From Cyclobacteriaceae bacterium (GTDB taxonomy: Bacteria; Bacteroidota; Bacteroidia; Cytophagales; Cyclobacteriaceae): a stretch of 64,000 nt of DNA. The notes under the pieces are model-generated. The model ran no database searches and was not told the DNA's origin. It worked only from the letters and a program-made list of their open reading frames with translations. Every line of letters begins with the position of its first letter. Within the stretch, counting starts at the first letter, position 1. The DNA lies in the NCBI GenBank assembly GCA_019638355.1, contig JAHBTY010000004.1:1-64000 (forward strand), given 5' to 3'. Positions 39,268-47,606 of this stretch are shown here, piece after piece. Both the position numbers and the translations under genes were made by a program.

Positions 39268-40701
39268 ATGGCAAACAGAGGTAACTTTAGCGGACGAATA
39301 GGATTTATTCTGGCAGCAGCAGGATCGGCCGTGGGGCTGGGCAATATCTGGCGGTTTCCGTATCTGGCCGGTGAAAATGGAGGTGCTATTTTTTTGCTGG
39401 TTTATCTGTGTTGTATCTTTTTGCTGTGCTACCCAATTATGGTTGGAGAAATTGCCATTGGCCGTGCCGCCAACAGCGATGCATTTGGATCGTACTCGCG
39501 CCTGGGTGGAAAAAAATGGGGCTACCTGGGCCTCTTCGGAATTTTTGCAGGTATTCTTATCCTCTCGTTTTACAATGTGGTTGCAGGCTGGGCATTCGGT
39601 TACTTTCTGCATATCTCGTTTGGCGATTTATTAAACCACAACAACTTTAGTGGTTTTTTTGGCGAGTACGTTAACGATATTCTTGATTTGAGTAGCCTGG
39701 GTGGGCTCACTAATTCTAATCTGGTTTTTTCGTTGGTGTTTATGTGCCTTACGGCACTTATTGTTTCGCAAGGCATACAAAAGGGTATTGAAGCTTCCAA
39801 TAAAATTATGATGCCGTCTCTTTATGTTATTCTCATTGGCATTATTATTTACAGCTTAACATTACCCAATGCATTTTCGGGGGTAAAGTTTTACCTGATA
39901 CCAGACTTTAGTGAATTAAAAATTCAAACGGTGGTAGATGGCTTGAAGCAAGCTTTCTTTTCACTTTCGTTGGGCATGGGTGCCTTAATAACCTACGGCT
40001 CGTATTTCAGTAAAAAAGAAAATATAACTTCTTCGGCAGCCGTTATCTCCATTGCCGATACTTCTGTGGCTTTTGTTTCCGGGCTAATGGTTTTTCCACT
40101 GGTTCATTTTTTGGCATTCAAACTAAACATCAATCCGCAAGAGATTGGCACTTCGGGGCCACCGCTCATTTTTGTTGTGCTGCCACAAATATTTTATGAA
40201 ATGGGGCCGGTATTAGGACGAATTATTGGCGGGTCTTTCTTTTTGCTTGTTTGCTTTGCAGCGCTTACTTCTACTGTGTCGCTGCTGGAAGTACCGGTTG
40301 CTTACCTGGTTGATCAAAAAAAATGGAGCCGCAAGCGCGTAGTTTGGTTAATGGCCCTGGTAATTTTTGTGTGTGGTTTACCCAGTATGGTTAGCCAGGG
40401 AATGATACCTGCACTTAATAGTTTACCTTTCTATCGGGGCCAGGATTTTCTAACCTTTATAGCCGATATGAGTGATATTTGTTTAACGGTGGGTGGCTGC
40501 TTAATGTCGATCTTTATTTCGCGTAAATGGGGTATTGAAAACATGGATGCCGAGTTGGTGCATGGTAACAACAATTACCTGAAATCGCGTGTGCGCATCT
40601 TCCTGCACATAACCATTAAATGGATTGCACCCATCCTATTAGGGTTACTTTCAATTGTAATTATTCTGGAGAAGTTCTTTGGAATTGAGAACCTGATTTA
40701 A
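39268..40701 (+). CDS. Neurotransmitter:sodium symporter (NSS) family transporter
   Basis: 477 residues from the ATG at 39268; a TTG at 39241 is in frame but weaker. The LeuT-fold start AAAGSAVGLGNIWRFPYLAGENGGAIFL covers TM1 with the unwound binding segment. About 11-12 helices follow, including GSYFSKKENI and SLGMGALITYGS in TM6. Sodium-coupled import of an amino acid or similar solute. Divergent from the unknown gene at 39141. Confidence 0.9.
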   Translation: MANRGNFSGRIGFILAAAGSAVGLGNIWRFPYLAGENGGAIFLLVYLCCIFLLCYPIMVGEIAIGRAANSDAFGSYSRLGGKKWGYLGLFGIFAGILILSFYNVVAGWAFGYFLHISFGDLLNHNNFSGFFGEYVNDILDLSSLGGLTNSNLVFSLVFMCLTALIVSQGIQKGIEASNKIMMPSLYVILIGIIIYSLTLPNAFSGVKFYLIPDFSELKIQTVVDGLKQAFFSLSLGMGALITYGSYFSKKENITSSAAVISIADTSVAFVSGLMVFPLVHFLAFKLNINPQEIGTSGPPLIFVVLPQIFYEMGPVLGRIIGGSFFLLVCFAALTSTVSLLEVPVAYLVDQKKWSRKRVVWLMALVIFVCGLPSMVSQGMIPALNSLPFYRGQDFLTFIADMSDICLTVGGCLMSIFISRKWGIENMDAELVHGNNNYLKSRVRIFLHITIKWIAPILLGLLSIVIILEKFFGIENLI

Positions 40702-40770
40702 CCAGCTACAGGCAACTAATTGCCGGGTTTAATTCGGTAGAAACGAGATGCCAGAAACCAGTGGCAAGAT

Positions 40771-41850
40771 TTAATCCACCCAATCAGCTACAAACAGATT
40801 CGTATCGCGCGTACCGTTGTTGTTCCGGTTACTGGAGAAAATAAGTTTCTTTCCGTCAGGCGAAAACATGGGAAATGAATCGAACACACCGTCATACGTT
40901 ATCTGTTCCAAACCTGTACCATCTTCGTTTATCATAAAAAGGTTAAACTGAAAACCGCGTGCACTTTTGTGATTAGAACTGAACAAAATCTTTTTTCCGG
41001 AAGGATGATAAAACGGAGCCCAATTGGCTTTACCCAAATTGGTGATTTGCTTAAGATCGGTACCATCTACATTGCAGGTGTAAATCTCCATTTCGGTTGG
41101 AGCAACCAATCCTTCTTTTAAATAATCGAGGTATTCTATTTTTTCTGCTTCTGTTTTGGGGCGCGAAGCTCTGAAAACAAGTTTCTTACCATCGGGCGAG
41201 AAGAAAGCGCCACCATCATACCCTAGCTCCTTGGTGATTTGCTTTACATTCTTTCCATCGATATCCATTATATACAAATCCAAATCGCCATTGCGTGTGG
41301 AGGTAAATACAATTTTATCACCTTTTGGAGATACAGTTGCTTCTGCATCGTATCCTGGTGTTTGGGTTAATTGTTTTTTAATTTTTCCTTTCAGGTCGGC
41401 CACGAAAATATCGTAGGTATTATAAATAGGCCACAAGTATTTACCCCCTGGTGTGCGGCCTGGATCTTTAGGACAATCGTTGCCACCTAAATGAGTAGAA
41501 CCAAAAAGAATAGTTTTATCGCCTGGCATAAAGTAAGCACACGTGGTACGACCCAAGCCCGTACTAACCATTGGCGGCCTGGACCCTTTCACGCTTAGAT
41601 CGAGACCTTCTACTGGCATGTAAAAAATCTGATCACAGGTTAAACCCCATTGCAGGTAATTCGATTGAAAACTTATTTTCTTGCCATCAAAGCTCCAATA
41701 TGCTTCAGCATTATCGCCCCCAAAGGTAAGCTGCCGTACATTTTTTAAATGCGATTCTTGCGGATAGTGAATTGTAGCCGTTTGCGGTAAGCCGGGCTGC
41801 GCAAATGCAACCGTAGAGAAACAAGCAAGGAGTATGGATAAGACTTTCAT
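40771..41850 (-). CDS. TolB-like WD40/PD40 beta-propeller protein, exported
   Basis: 359 residues with a signal peptide (VLSILLACFSTVAFAQ). It is followed by PD40/TolB-like propeller repeats: AEATVSPKGDKIVFTSTRNG, GAFFSPDGKKLVFRASRP, APFYHPSGKKILFSSNH and FPMFSPDGKKLIFSSNRN. Such exported propellers bind partner proteins or sugars; the partner is unknown. Transcribed toward the NSS gene, ending after a 69-nt spacer. Confidence 0.8.
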   Translation of the reverse strand: MKVLSILLACFSTVAFAQPGLPQTATIHYPQESHLKNVRQLTFGGDNAEAYWSFDGKKISFQSNYLQWGLTCDQIFYMPVEGLDLSVKGSRPPMVSTGLGRTTCAYFMPGDKTILFGSTHLGGNDCPKDPGRTPGGKYLWPIYNTYDIFVADLKGKIKKQLTQTPGYDAEATVSPKGDKIVFTSTRNGDLDLYIMDIDGKNVKQITKELGYDGGAFFSPDGKKLVFRASRPKTEAEKIEYLDYLKEGLVAPTEMEIYTCNVDGTDLKQITNLGKANWAPFYHPSGKKILFSSNHKSARGFQFNLFMINEDGTGLEQITYDGVFDSFPMFSPDGKKLIFSSNRNNNGTRDTNLFVADWVD

Positions 41851-41968
41851 TCTGAAAGATTAAATTTTGCGCGAAGATAACAGACTGATCCGTGCTATCG
41901 GCATGCCACCGATCACCTTGTAGATTAAAAAAATACCGGAATGCGTATTAAAACCAACCCTTGATGTT

Positions 41969-43060
41969 TCAAGAGTGCTTTGACTGCTGTTGGAATAAAG
42001 CTTCGTAATTAGCCGCAGTTTTTTCGATGCTAAATTCTTCATAAGCCGTTTTGTACCCTGCCTCGATGAGTCGTTGCCGCTGTGCAGGATTACCAATCAA
42101 TATTTCAATTTGGCGTGCAAGGGTTTCGCAATCGCCATCGTTAAAAAGTAATCCGTTCACGTCATGTTTTACAACATCTGTAATTCCACCAAAACGGGTG
42201 GCAATAACAGGGGTACCCATTGCCATGGCTTCAAGTAATACCAAACCAAAACCATCGGTAATGGAGGCAAGAATATTTACGGTTAGTAGTTTATAGTAAT
42301 TGAGCACAACATCGCCTTTAACAGCACCGGCATAAATAACAGGATTCTTCAAATTGAACTCTTTACAAAGAGAATCCAGGTAGCCCTCTTCTACACCTGC
42401 TGTCACAATTTTTATTTCAGGTTTGTTGAGTAACGCCATAGCCTTAATTATCTGCTCATGCCGCTTAAATCGTGAAATGCTACCCACCACAATTTCGCCA
42501 GGCTTAATTCCGTATTGTTCTTTAAGTTTTTGGACTTCAGATTCGCTCCATTGCTGGTAGCGTGCGGCAGGCATACCATTGTGAATAACCGCTATGTGTG
42601 CTGCCGGAAATCCTTTGGCAACAAAAATTTTTTTTAGGCCTTCACTTATTGAAATAATCTTATCGGTACCGGCCACATAAAATTTTCGTTGCAGATAACC
42701 ACCCACACTCATGGGGTATTGCCTGCGAGTATGATATAACCGGGCTTTTACACCGTAAAACCATCGGGCAAAAATAGTTATATAACGGTCTTTACTGGAT
42801 TGTGCATTAATTACTTGCAGGTTGTATTCGGTTACCCACCTAACCAATAATTTAATGGCGTTACGATCAAACCGCGATTTGATGGTAAGGGGTAAGAATG
42901 TTACCCGCGGATATTTCTGTATTAATTCATGTAATAATGAGTTGGGTCGTGCTGCAACATAAACTTTATTACCCCGTTCAGCCAACGCATTTGCGAGGTA
43001 TGAAACAGAATAGGTAGAACCAGCAAAAAAATCTTCCTGGGTAATCAGCAAAATATTCAT
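41969..43060 (-). CDS. Glycosyltransferase family 4 protein
   Basis: 363 residues from the ATG at 43060 (MNILLITQED). GT-B fold. The N-terminal half binds acceptor (FAGSTYSVSYLANALAERGN) and the C-terminal half carries IVVGSISRFKRHEQII, the EX7E-type DGFGLVLLEAMAMGTPVIAT and a G(G/T)...D.V.HDVNGLLF nucleotide-sugar site. It transfers a sugar, likely to a lipid or exopolysaccharide acceptor; no cluster is present to narrow this. The small overlapping frame at 41860-42096 is a shadow. Confidence 0.85.
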   Translation of the reverse strand: MNILLITQEDFFAGSTYSVSYLANALAERGNKVYVAARPNSLLHELIQKYPRVTFLPLTIKSRFDRNAIKLLVRWVTEYNLQVINAQSSKDRYITIFARWFYGVKARLYHTRRQYPMSVGGYLQRKFYVAGTDKIISISEGLKKIFVAKGFPAAHIAVIHNGMPAARYQQWSESEVQKLKEQYGIKPGEIVVGSISRFKRHEQIIKAMALLNKPEIKIVTAGVEEGYLDSLCKEFNLKNPVIYAGAVKGDVVLNYYKLLTVNILASITDGFGLVLLEAMAMGTPVIATRFGGITDVVKHDVNGLLFNDGDCETLARQIEILIGNPAQRQRLIEAGYKTAYEEFSIEKTAANYEALFQQQSKHS

Positions 43061-43105
43061 GCACACAAAGCTACAACTATACCCGGTTTATCTCATGCCA
43101 GTCGA

Positions 43106-44785
43106 TTATGCTGCCTTGGCTTTCTCTTCTTCTTTTAATGCGCGTCTCAAAATCTTGCCCACATTGGTTTTAGGCAATTCAGTTTTAAACTCAAAATGAC
43201 GTGGAACCTTATAGTTGGTCAGGTTTTCATGGGCAAATTTCTTCAATTCATCTTCCGTTAGCGATTCATCTTTCTTCACCACAAAAACTTTTATTGCTTC
43301 GCCTGATTTTGAATCGGGTACGCCAATGGCTGCAACCTCCAAAACTTTGGGATGGCCCGCCAAAACGTTTTCAACTTCGTTTGGATATACATTGAAGCCG
43401 CTCACTTTTATCATATCCTTTTTACGATCTACAATTTTGAAATAACCTTCCGGGCTCATTACTCCAATATCACCCGTGCGAAACCATTCCTGGTGGAAGA
43501 AAACTCCTGCGTTATCTTGGTTCCAGTAACCACGCATCACCTGCGGCCCGCGTGCACAAATTTCGCCAACCTCACCTTGCGGTAATTGGTTGCCATCATC
43601 ATCAAAAATTCCAATCTCGGTGCTTGGCATTGGAATACCAATGGTGCCGCGTTTGTGATTCCCGTCAAGCGGATTGCAACACAGCACGGGTGAAGTTTCG
43701 CTCAAACCATAACCTTCAATAAGCGGACAACCCGTTAACTTTTCCCACCGGTCGGCTACAACATCTTGAACAGCCATGGCGCCACCTATTGCACCTTTTA
43801 ATGCCGAAAAATCGCAGTCTTTAAAATCAGGATTGTTCAGCAATCCGTTAAATAATGTGTTAACACCCGTAATAACTGAGAACCTGTGTTTCTTCAATTC
43901 TTTCACAAAGGCCGGCATATCGCGCGGGTTGGTAATCAATACACTCTTTACACCTTGTGTGTACATCAACAAACCGTTTACAGTAAGCGCGAAAATGTGG
44001 TAAAGTGGAAGTGCAGTAATAATAATGTCTTGCTGGCCCTCCGTCATAATCGGTTTAAACCAGTGGGTTATCATGGCATTATGTGCGATGATGTTACGAT
44101 GCGAAAGCTGCGCGCCTTTTGAAACGCCTGTTGTTCCACCGGTGTATTGCAACACGGCAAGATCTTCTATGTGCAGATCGGGCTTATGGTAATGGAAAGC
44201 CGCTCCGCGCTTTAATACATTTTTAAATGAAATAGCATCCGGTAAGCTAAAGGCCGGAACCATTTTCTTTACATACTTTACCACGAAGTTTACAACCATT
44301 CCTTTCAAACCACCCACCATGTCGCCCATATCGGTAAGGATAATGTGTGGCTTGTTTTTAAGTTTGGGCAAAATCTGTTCGAGGTTGTGCGCAAAGTTTG
44401 ATACAATAATGATGGCCGAAACTCCGGCATCGTTAAACTGATGTTCCATTTCGCGCGGTGTATAAAGTGGATTAGTGTTTACGGCAATCATGCCGGCCTT
44501 TATAACACCCATAAACGCTATAGGAAATTGAATCAGGTTGGGCATTTGAATAGCTACACGATCACCCTTTTTCAACTTTAATTCAGTTTGTAAATAAGCT
44601 GCAAAAGCTGTAGAGAGCCGATCAACCTCTGCAAATGAAATCTCTTTACCAAAATTTTCGAACGCAATACGGTTAGGATATTTTTTAGCGGCTACTTCAA
44701 ACAATTCAATCAATGAATTGTATTCGAGAGTACCAATTTGTTGGGGAGTGCCTTTAGGATATTTTGCGTACCACGGAAAACTCAT
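43106..44785 (-). CDS. fadD: Long-chain fatty-acid-CoA ligase
   Basis: 559 residues of the ANL superfamily. The phosphate-binding motif YTGGTTGVSKGAQLSHRN, the GYGLSETSPVLCC motif, the fatty-acid-type signature WFRTGDIGVMSPEGYFKIVDRKKDMI, and the C-terminal Lys in KTNVGKILRRAL are all present. The length matches FadD. It activates fatty acids for beta-oxidation or lipid synthesis. Its start lies 82 nt downstream of the terminator of the tRNA-like RNA on the same strand, so read-through could reach it. Confidence 0.93.
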   Translation of the reverse strand: MSFPWYAKYPKGTPQQIGTLEYNSLIELFEVAAKKYPNRIAFENFGKEISFAEVDRLSTAFAAYLQTELKLKKGDRVAIQMPNLIQFPIAFMGVIKAGMIAVNTNPLYTPREMEHQFNDAGVSAIIIVSNFAHNLEQILPKLKNKPHIILTDMGDMVGGLKGMVVNFVVKYVKKMVPAFSLPDAISFKNVLKRGAAFHYHKPDLHIEDLAVLQYTGGTTGVSKGAQLSHRNIIAHNAMITHWFKPIMTEGQQDIIITALPLYHIFALTVNGLLMYTQGVKSVLITNPRDMPAFVKELKKHRFSVITGVNTLFNGLLNNPDFKDCDFSALKGAIGGAMAVQDVVADRWEKLTGCPLIEGYGLSETSPVLCCNPLDGNHKRGTIGIPMPSTEIGIFDDDGNQLPQGEVGEICARGPQVMRGYWNQDNAGVFFHQEWFRTGDIGVMSPEGYFKIVDRKKDMIKVSGFNVYPNEVENVLAGHPKVLEVAAIGVPDSKSGEAIKVFVVKKDESLTEDELKKFAHENLTNYKVPRHFEFKTELPKTNVGKILRRALKEEEKAKAA

Positions 44786-44866
44786 ACGTTCGTTGCTTTA
44801 GTTTCTAATGAATTCTAAAGAAAGAAAAAAAAGGTGGTGTTAGCAATCGTTTGTTAGTGGCGGAAA

Positions 44867-44894
44867 TTAAAAAAGCCACGCGGACTGCGTGGCT
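44867..44894 (-). terminator. Intrinsic terminator of the tRNA-like RNA
   Basis: Eight-bp perfect arms at 44874-44881 and 44887-44894 with a 5-nt loop. On the minus strand a U run follows immediately (44873 downward). It begins 5 nt after the CCA of the RNA at 44900. Confidence 0.85.
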
Positions 44895-44899
44895 TTACA

Positions 44900-45064
44900 T
44901 GGCTGTAGAGGGAGGGGTCGAACCTCCACGGAGAAGTTAGCTACAAGGCATAAGAAAACTCCCGATAGTTATCGGGATTAGTGGTCAACCCATTACCTTG
45001 CGTTTATCCTTTGCTCTCCACCCCCGAGACAGGAGGGCTTGTCTGCCAATTTCAACACCCTACA
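44900..45064 (-). tRNA. tRNA-Leu-like RNA with a greatly enlarged variable arm, possibly non-translational
   Basis: On the minus strand a class II tRNA cloverleaf can be drawn. Acceptor 5' strand TGTAGGG (45064-45058) pairs with CTCTACA (44910-44904) through all 7 positions (one G-U), then discriminator G and an encoded CCA. The D arm reads TTGAAATTGGCAGACAA, close to leucine tRNAs. The anticodon stem is CCCTC/GGGGG with loop CTGTCTC. The variable arm has stem GGAGA/TCTCC, and the T arm is GGAGG-TTCGACC-CCTCC. The variable-arm loop is about 80 nt (44935-45014) instead of 3-5 and contains a palindrome. The nominal anticodon GTC is wrong for a Leu-type body, position 37 is a pyrimidine and the discriminator is G, so a pseudogene or a tRNA-derived non-coding RNA is likelier than a working tRNA. 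No tmRNA tag frame is seen. Confidence 0.55.
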
Positions 45065-45374
45065 ATTTTTAAGAACAAATTTGGGTTAGTCTGCCTCCCG
45101 ATAGCTATCGGGATTCAACACCCCTACAATTTTTAAGAACAAATTTGGGTTAGTCTGCCTCCCGATAGCTATCGGGATTCAACACCCTACAATTTTTAAG
45201 AACAATTCTGGTTAGTCTGCCTCCCGATAGCTATCGGGATTCAACACCCTACAATTTTTAAGAACAATTCTGGTTAGTCTGCCTCCCGATAGCTATCGGG
45301 ATTCAACACCCTACAATTTTTAAGAACAAATTTGGGTTAGTCTGCCTCCCGATAGCTATCGGGATTCAACACCC
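45061..45374 (-). repeat. Five tandem ~63-bp repeats carrying a tRNA 5' end, a palindrome and a boxA-like motif
   Basis: Units begin at 45061, 45125, 45188, 45250 and 45312 (lengths 64, 63, 62, 62 and 63); a partial unit continues from 45375. Read on the minus strand, each has the tRNA-like 5' start TGTAGGGTGTTGAA, an 18-bp perfect palindrome (first at 45096-45113, CCCGATAGCTATCGGG core), GGCAGACTAACCC, then a boxA-like TGTTCTTAAAAAT. Units 3 and 4 share an AATTCTGG variant where 1, 2 and 5 have AAATTTGGG. There are no spacers, so this is not CRISPR. Confidence 0.9.
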
Positions 45375-45378
45375 TACA

Positions 45379-45391
45379 ATTTTAAAGAACA
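45379..45391 (-). promoter_or_regulatory. boxA-like element in the RNA leader
   Basis: The minus strand reads TGTTCTTTAAAAT, close to the boxA antitermination consensus (YGCTCTTTAACA) known from rRNA leaders. Slightly changed copies precede each tRNA-like 5' end in the array. NusB binding is inference. Confidence 0.35.
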
Positions 45392-45450
45392 GTTGGCTTT
45401 AGGCCTGACTAAACCACATTAGTGATGCATGTGATTTATAAATTATGATG

Positions 45451-45477
45451 CAAAGTAAGGTATAAAATGAAAATCAA
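45451..45477 (-). promoter_or_regulatory. Promoter of the tRNA-like RNA
   Basis: The minus strand has TTG (complement of 45475-45477) and, 16 nt on, TTACTTTG (complement of 45451-45458), a near match to the Bacteroidota -33/-7 pair. Transcription would start near 45444 and run through the array to the terminator at 44867, about 580 nt. Confidence 0.45.
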
Positions 45478-45557
45478 GTCAACAAAATAGTAAAATTTTT
45501 ATACAGTATTTAACAAATAGTAATATCTATTGATAAATTTACAAAAACATAACCCTA

Positions 45558-46022
45558 ATGAGCCGTCATTTTGAATTTGATAACACCGATCTAAAAATTT
45601 TGGAAATCCTGATGCAGGATGCGAAACGGCCTTATACTGAAGTTGCCAAGCGTGTAAATGTATCGCAAGGCACCGTGCATGTGCGCATGAATAAAATGGA
45701 AGACGCTGGCGTTCTGGAAAAGACCACGCTTAAAATCAACTATGCCAAATTGGGTTACGACATCACCGCTTTTATTGGTATATATCTGGAAAAGAGTGCT
45801 TTATATGAAATGGTGTTAGCCAAACTTAAAAGCATACCAGAGATTACCAACATCCACTACACCACCGGCAATTATAGCATGTTTGTCAAAATCCACTGTC
45901 GTGATACCAACCATCTGAAAGAAGTGTTGCACGATAAAATGCAACAGGTTGAGGGCATTGAGCGCACCGAAACCATGATCTCGCTTGAAGAAAGCCTGGA
46001 CAGAAACCTGAAACTAACCTGA
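45558..46022 (+). CDS. Lrp/AsnC-family transcriptional regulator
   Basis: 154 residues, full length. The N-terminal HTH is DLKILEILMQDAKRPYTEVAKRVNVSQGTVHVRM (residues ~9-42) and the C-terminal RAM domain (about 65-145) binds a small ligand, often an amino acid. The family controls amino-acid metabolism genes. Its start is divergent from the tRNA-like RNA across about 110 nt, so that RNA is a candidate target. The suf operon starts 92 nt downstream. Confidence 0.88.
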   Translation: MSRHFEFDNTDLKILEILMQDAKRPYTEVAKRVNVSQGTVHVRMNKMEDAGVLEKTTLKINYAKLGYDITAFIGIYLEKSALYEMVLAKLKSIPEITNIHYTTGNYSMFVKIHCRDTNHLKEVLHDKMQQVEGIERTETMISLEESLDRNLKLT

Positions 46023-46073
46023 TTTTCAAAGATATTTAAGGCATTTAGGAACCTTAAAGCGGTAGTTTTGTTG

Positions 46074-46081
46074 TACTTTTG
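46074..46081 (+). promoter_or_regulatory. -7 element of the suf operon
   Basis: TACTTTTG is an exact TAnnTTTG match 33 nt upstream of the sufB ATG. The -33 position is not a good TTTG. Start near 46088 would leave a leader of about 27 nt. Confidence 0.45.
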
Positions 46082-46114
46082 CAATCAATTTAAAATTAGT
46101 CTAAATAGGCAACC

Positions 46115-47560
46115 ATGAGCAAAAGCAACCAGGTTCTGGAAGAAATCACCTCGAAAGAATACGAGCATGGCTGGACTGTAAATCTTGAGACTGAAGAAGC
46201 ACCCAAGGGTCTTAATGAAGATATTGTCCGCTTCATTTCTTCAAAGAAAAATGAACCTGAGTGGTTATTGGAATGGCGCCTGAAAGCCTTTAGGCAATGG
46301 CAGAAAATGGTTGAGCCTAAATGGCCTAACGTTACCTATCCTGCCATCAATTATCAGGACATTATTTATTACTCAGCTCCCAAGCAAAAAGTAAAACCCA
46401 ATAGCTTAGATGAAGTTGATCCGGAACTGATCAAGACTTTTGAAAAGCTTGGCATTTCTTTAACCGAGCAAAAGCGATTGACCGGAGTTGCTGTTGATGC
46501 TGTGATCGACAGCGTTTCGGTAGCAACTACTTTTAAAGAAAAACTAAGTGAGTTGGGCATCATCTTCTGTTCTTTCAGCGAGGCAGTAAAAGAACATCCG
46601 GAGTTGGTAAAAAAATACCTCGGGTCGGTTGTGCCGATGAATGATAATTATTTTGCAGCGCTTAACTCAGCCGTATTTTCCGATGGCTCCTTCTGTTACA
46701 TCCCGAAAGGTGTACGTTGCCCAATGGAATTATCAACTTACTTCCGTATTAACGCGGCTAACACCGGCCAATTTGAAAGAACATTGATTGTAGCTGATGA
46801 AGGTTCGTATGTAAGTTACTTAGAAGGTTGCACTGCGCCCATGCGCGATGAAAATCAATTACATGCTGCCGTGGTAGAACTTTATACCATGAAGGGTGCA
46901 GAGATAAAATACTCAACCGTACAAAACTGGTATCCGGGCGACAAGAATGGTAAAGGCGGTATCTACAACTTTGTAACCAAGCGTGGTCTATGTGCAGGTG
47001 ATCATTCTAAAATCTCATGGACACAAGTAGAAACCGGATCGGCCATTACATGGAAGTATCCTTCTTGTGTTTTGAAAGGTGATTATTCGGTAGGTGAATT
47101 TTATTCTGTTGCTGTTACCAACAATTATCAGCAAGCCGATACTGGTACAAAAATGATTCACATCGGTAAAAACACGCGTTCGCGGATTGTGAGCAAAGGT
47201 ATTTCAGCCGGCAAATCGCAAAACAGCTACCGCGGTCAAGTACATATTATGAAACGGGCAGCCAACGCGCGTAACCACTCACAGTGCGATTCATTGCTGA
47301 TGGGTGATCAGTGTGGCGCACATACCTTTCCGTACATCGATGTGGAGAATAATTCGGCTCGTATTGAGCACGAGGCAACTACATCCAAGATAGGCGAAGA
47401 TCAAATCTTTTATTGTTTGCAACGAGGCATTGATGAAGAGGCAGCGGTCGCCTTGATTGTAAATGGTTATGCCAAAGAAGTACTGAATCAATTACCGATG
47501 GAGTTTGCCGTAGAAGCTCAAAAACTGTTGGCGTTAACTTTAGAAGGAAGTGTAGGGTAA
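46115..47560 (+). CDS. sufB: Fe-S cluster assembly scaffold SufB
   Basis: 481 residues, usual length. The sequence has YWSAP-like [11 protein letters not shown] near the start, [24 protein letters not shown]-type core ([18 protein letters not shown]), and the C-terminal [44 protein letters not shown] region whose Cys and Glu contribute to cluster assembly. It forms the SufBC2D scaffold in the cytoplasm. First gene of sufBCDSE; sufC follows immediately. Confidence 0.96.
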   Translation: MSKSNQVLEEITSKEYEHGWTVNLETEEAPKGLNEDIVRFISSKKNEPEWLLEWRLKAFRQWQKMVEPKWPNVTYPAINYQDIIYYSAPKQKVKPNSLDEVDPELIKTFEKLGISLTEQKRLTGVAVDAVIDSVSVATTFKEKLSELGIIFCSFSEAVKEHPELVKKYLGSVVPMNDNYFAALNSAVFSDGSFCYIPKGVRCPMELSTYFRINAANTGQFERTLIVADEGSYVSYLEGCTAPMRDENQLHAAVVELYTMKGAEIKYSTVQNWYPGDKNGKGGIYNFVTKRGLCAGDHSKISWTQVETGSAITWKYPSCVLKGDYSVGEFYSVAVTNNYQQADTGTKMIHIGKNTRSRIVSKGISAGKSQNSYRGQVHIMKRAANARNHSQCDSLLMGDQCGAHTFPYIDVENNSARIEHEATTSKIGEDQIFYCLQRGIDEEAAVALIVNGYAKEVLNQLPMEFAVEAQKLLALTLEGSVG

Positions 47561-47606
47561 TCCTTTGCCACCTTGGCGTCTTTGCGTGAAAAAAATGAAA
47601 AGTATT

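Noticed and set aside
41860-42096. Small ORF overlapping the glycosyltransferase 3' end
   Set aside because: It is out of frame with a complete GT4 gene and has no conserved features.
45061-45374. CRISPR array
   Set aside because: The repeats are directly joined 62-64 bp units with no unique spacers, and no cas genes are present.
44900-45380. tmRNA (ssrA)
   Set aside because: The T arm and CCA end are present, but there is no alanine-rich tag frame, no GGGG-type 5' start, and the D arm is that of a normal class II tRNA.
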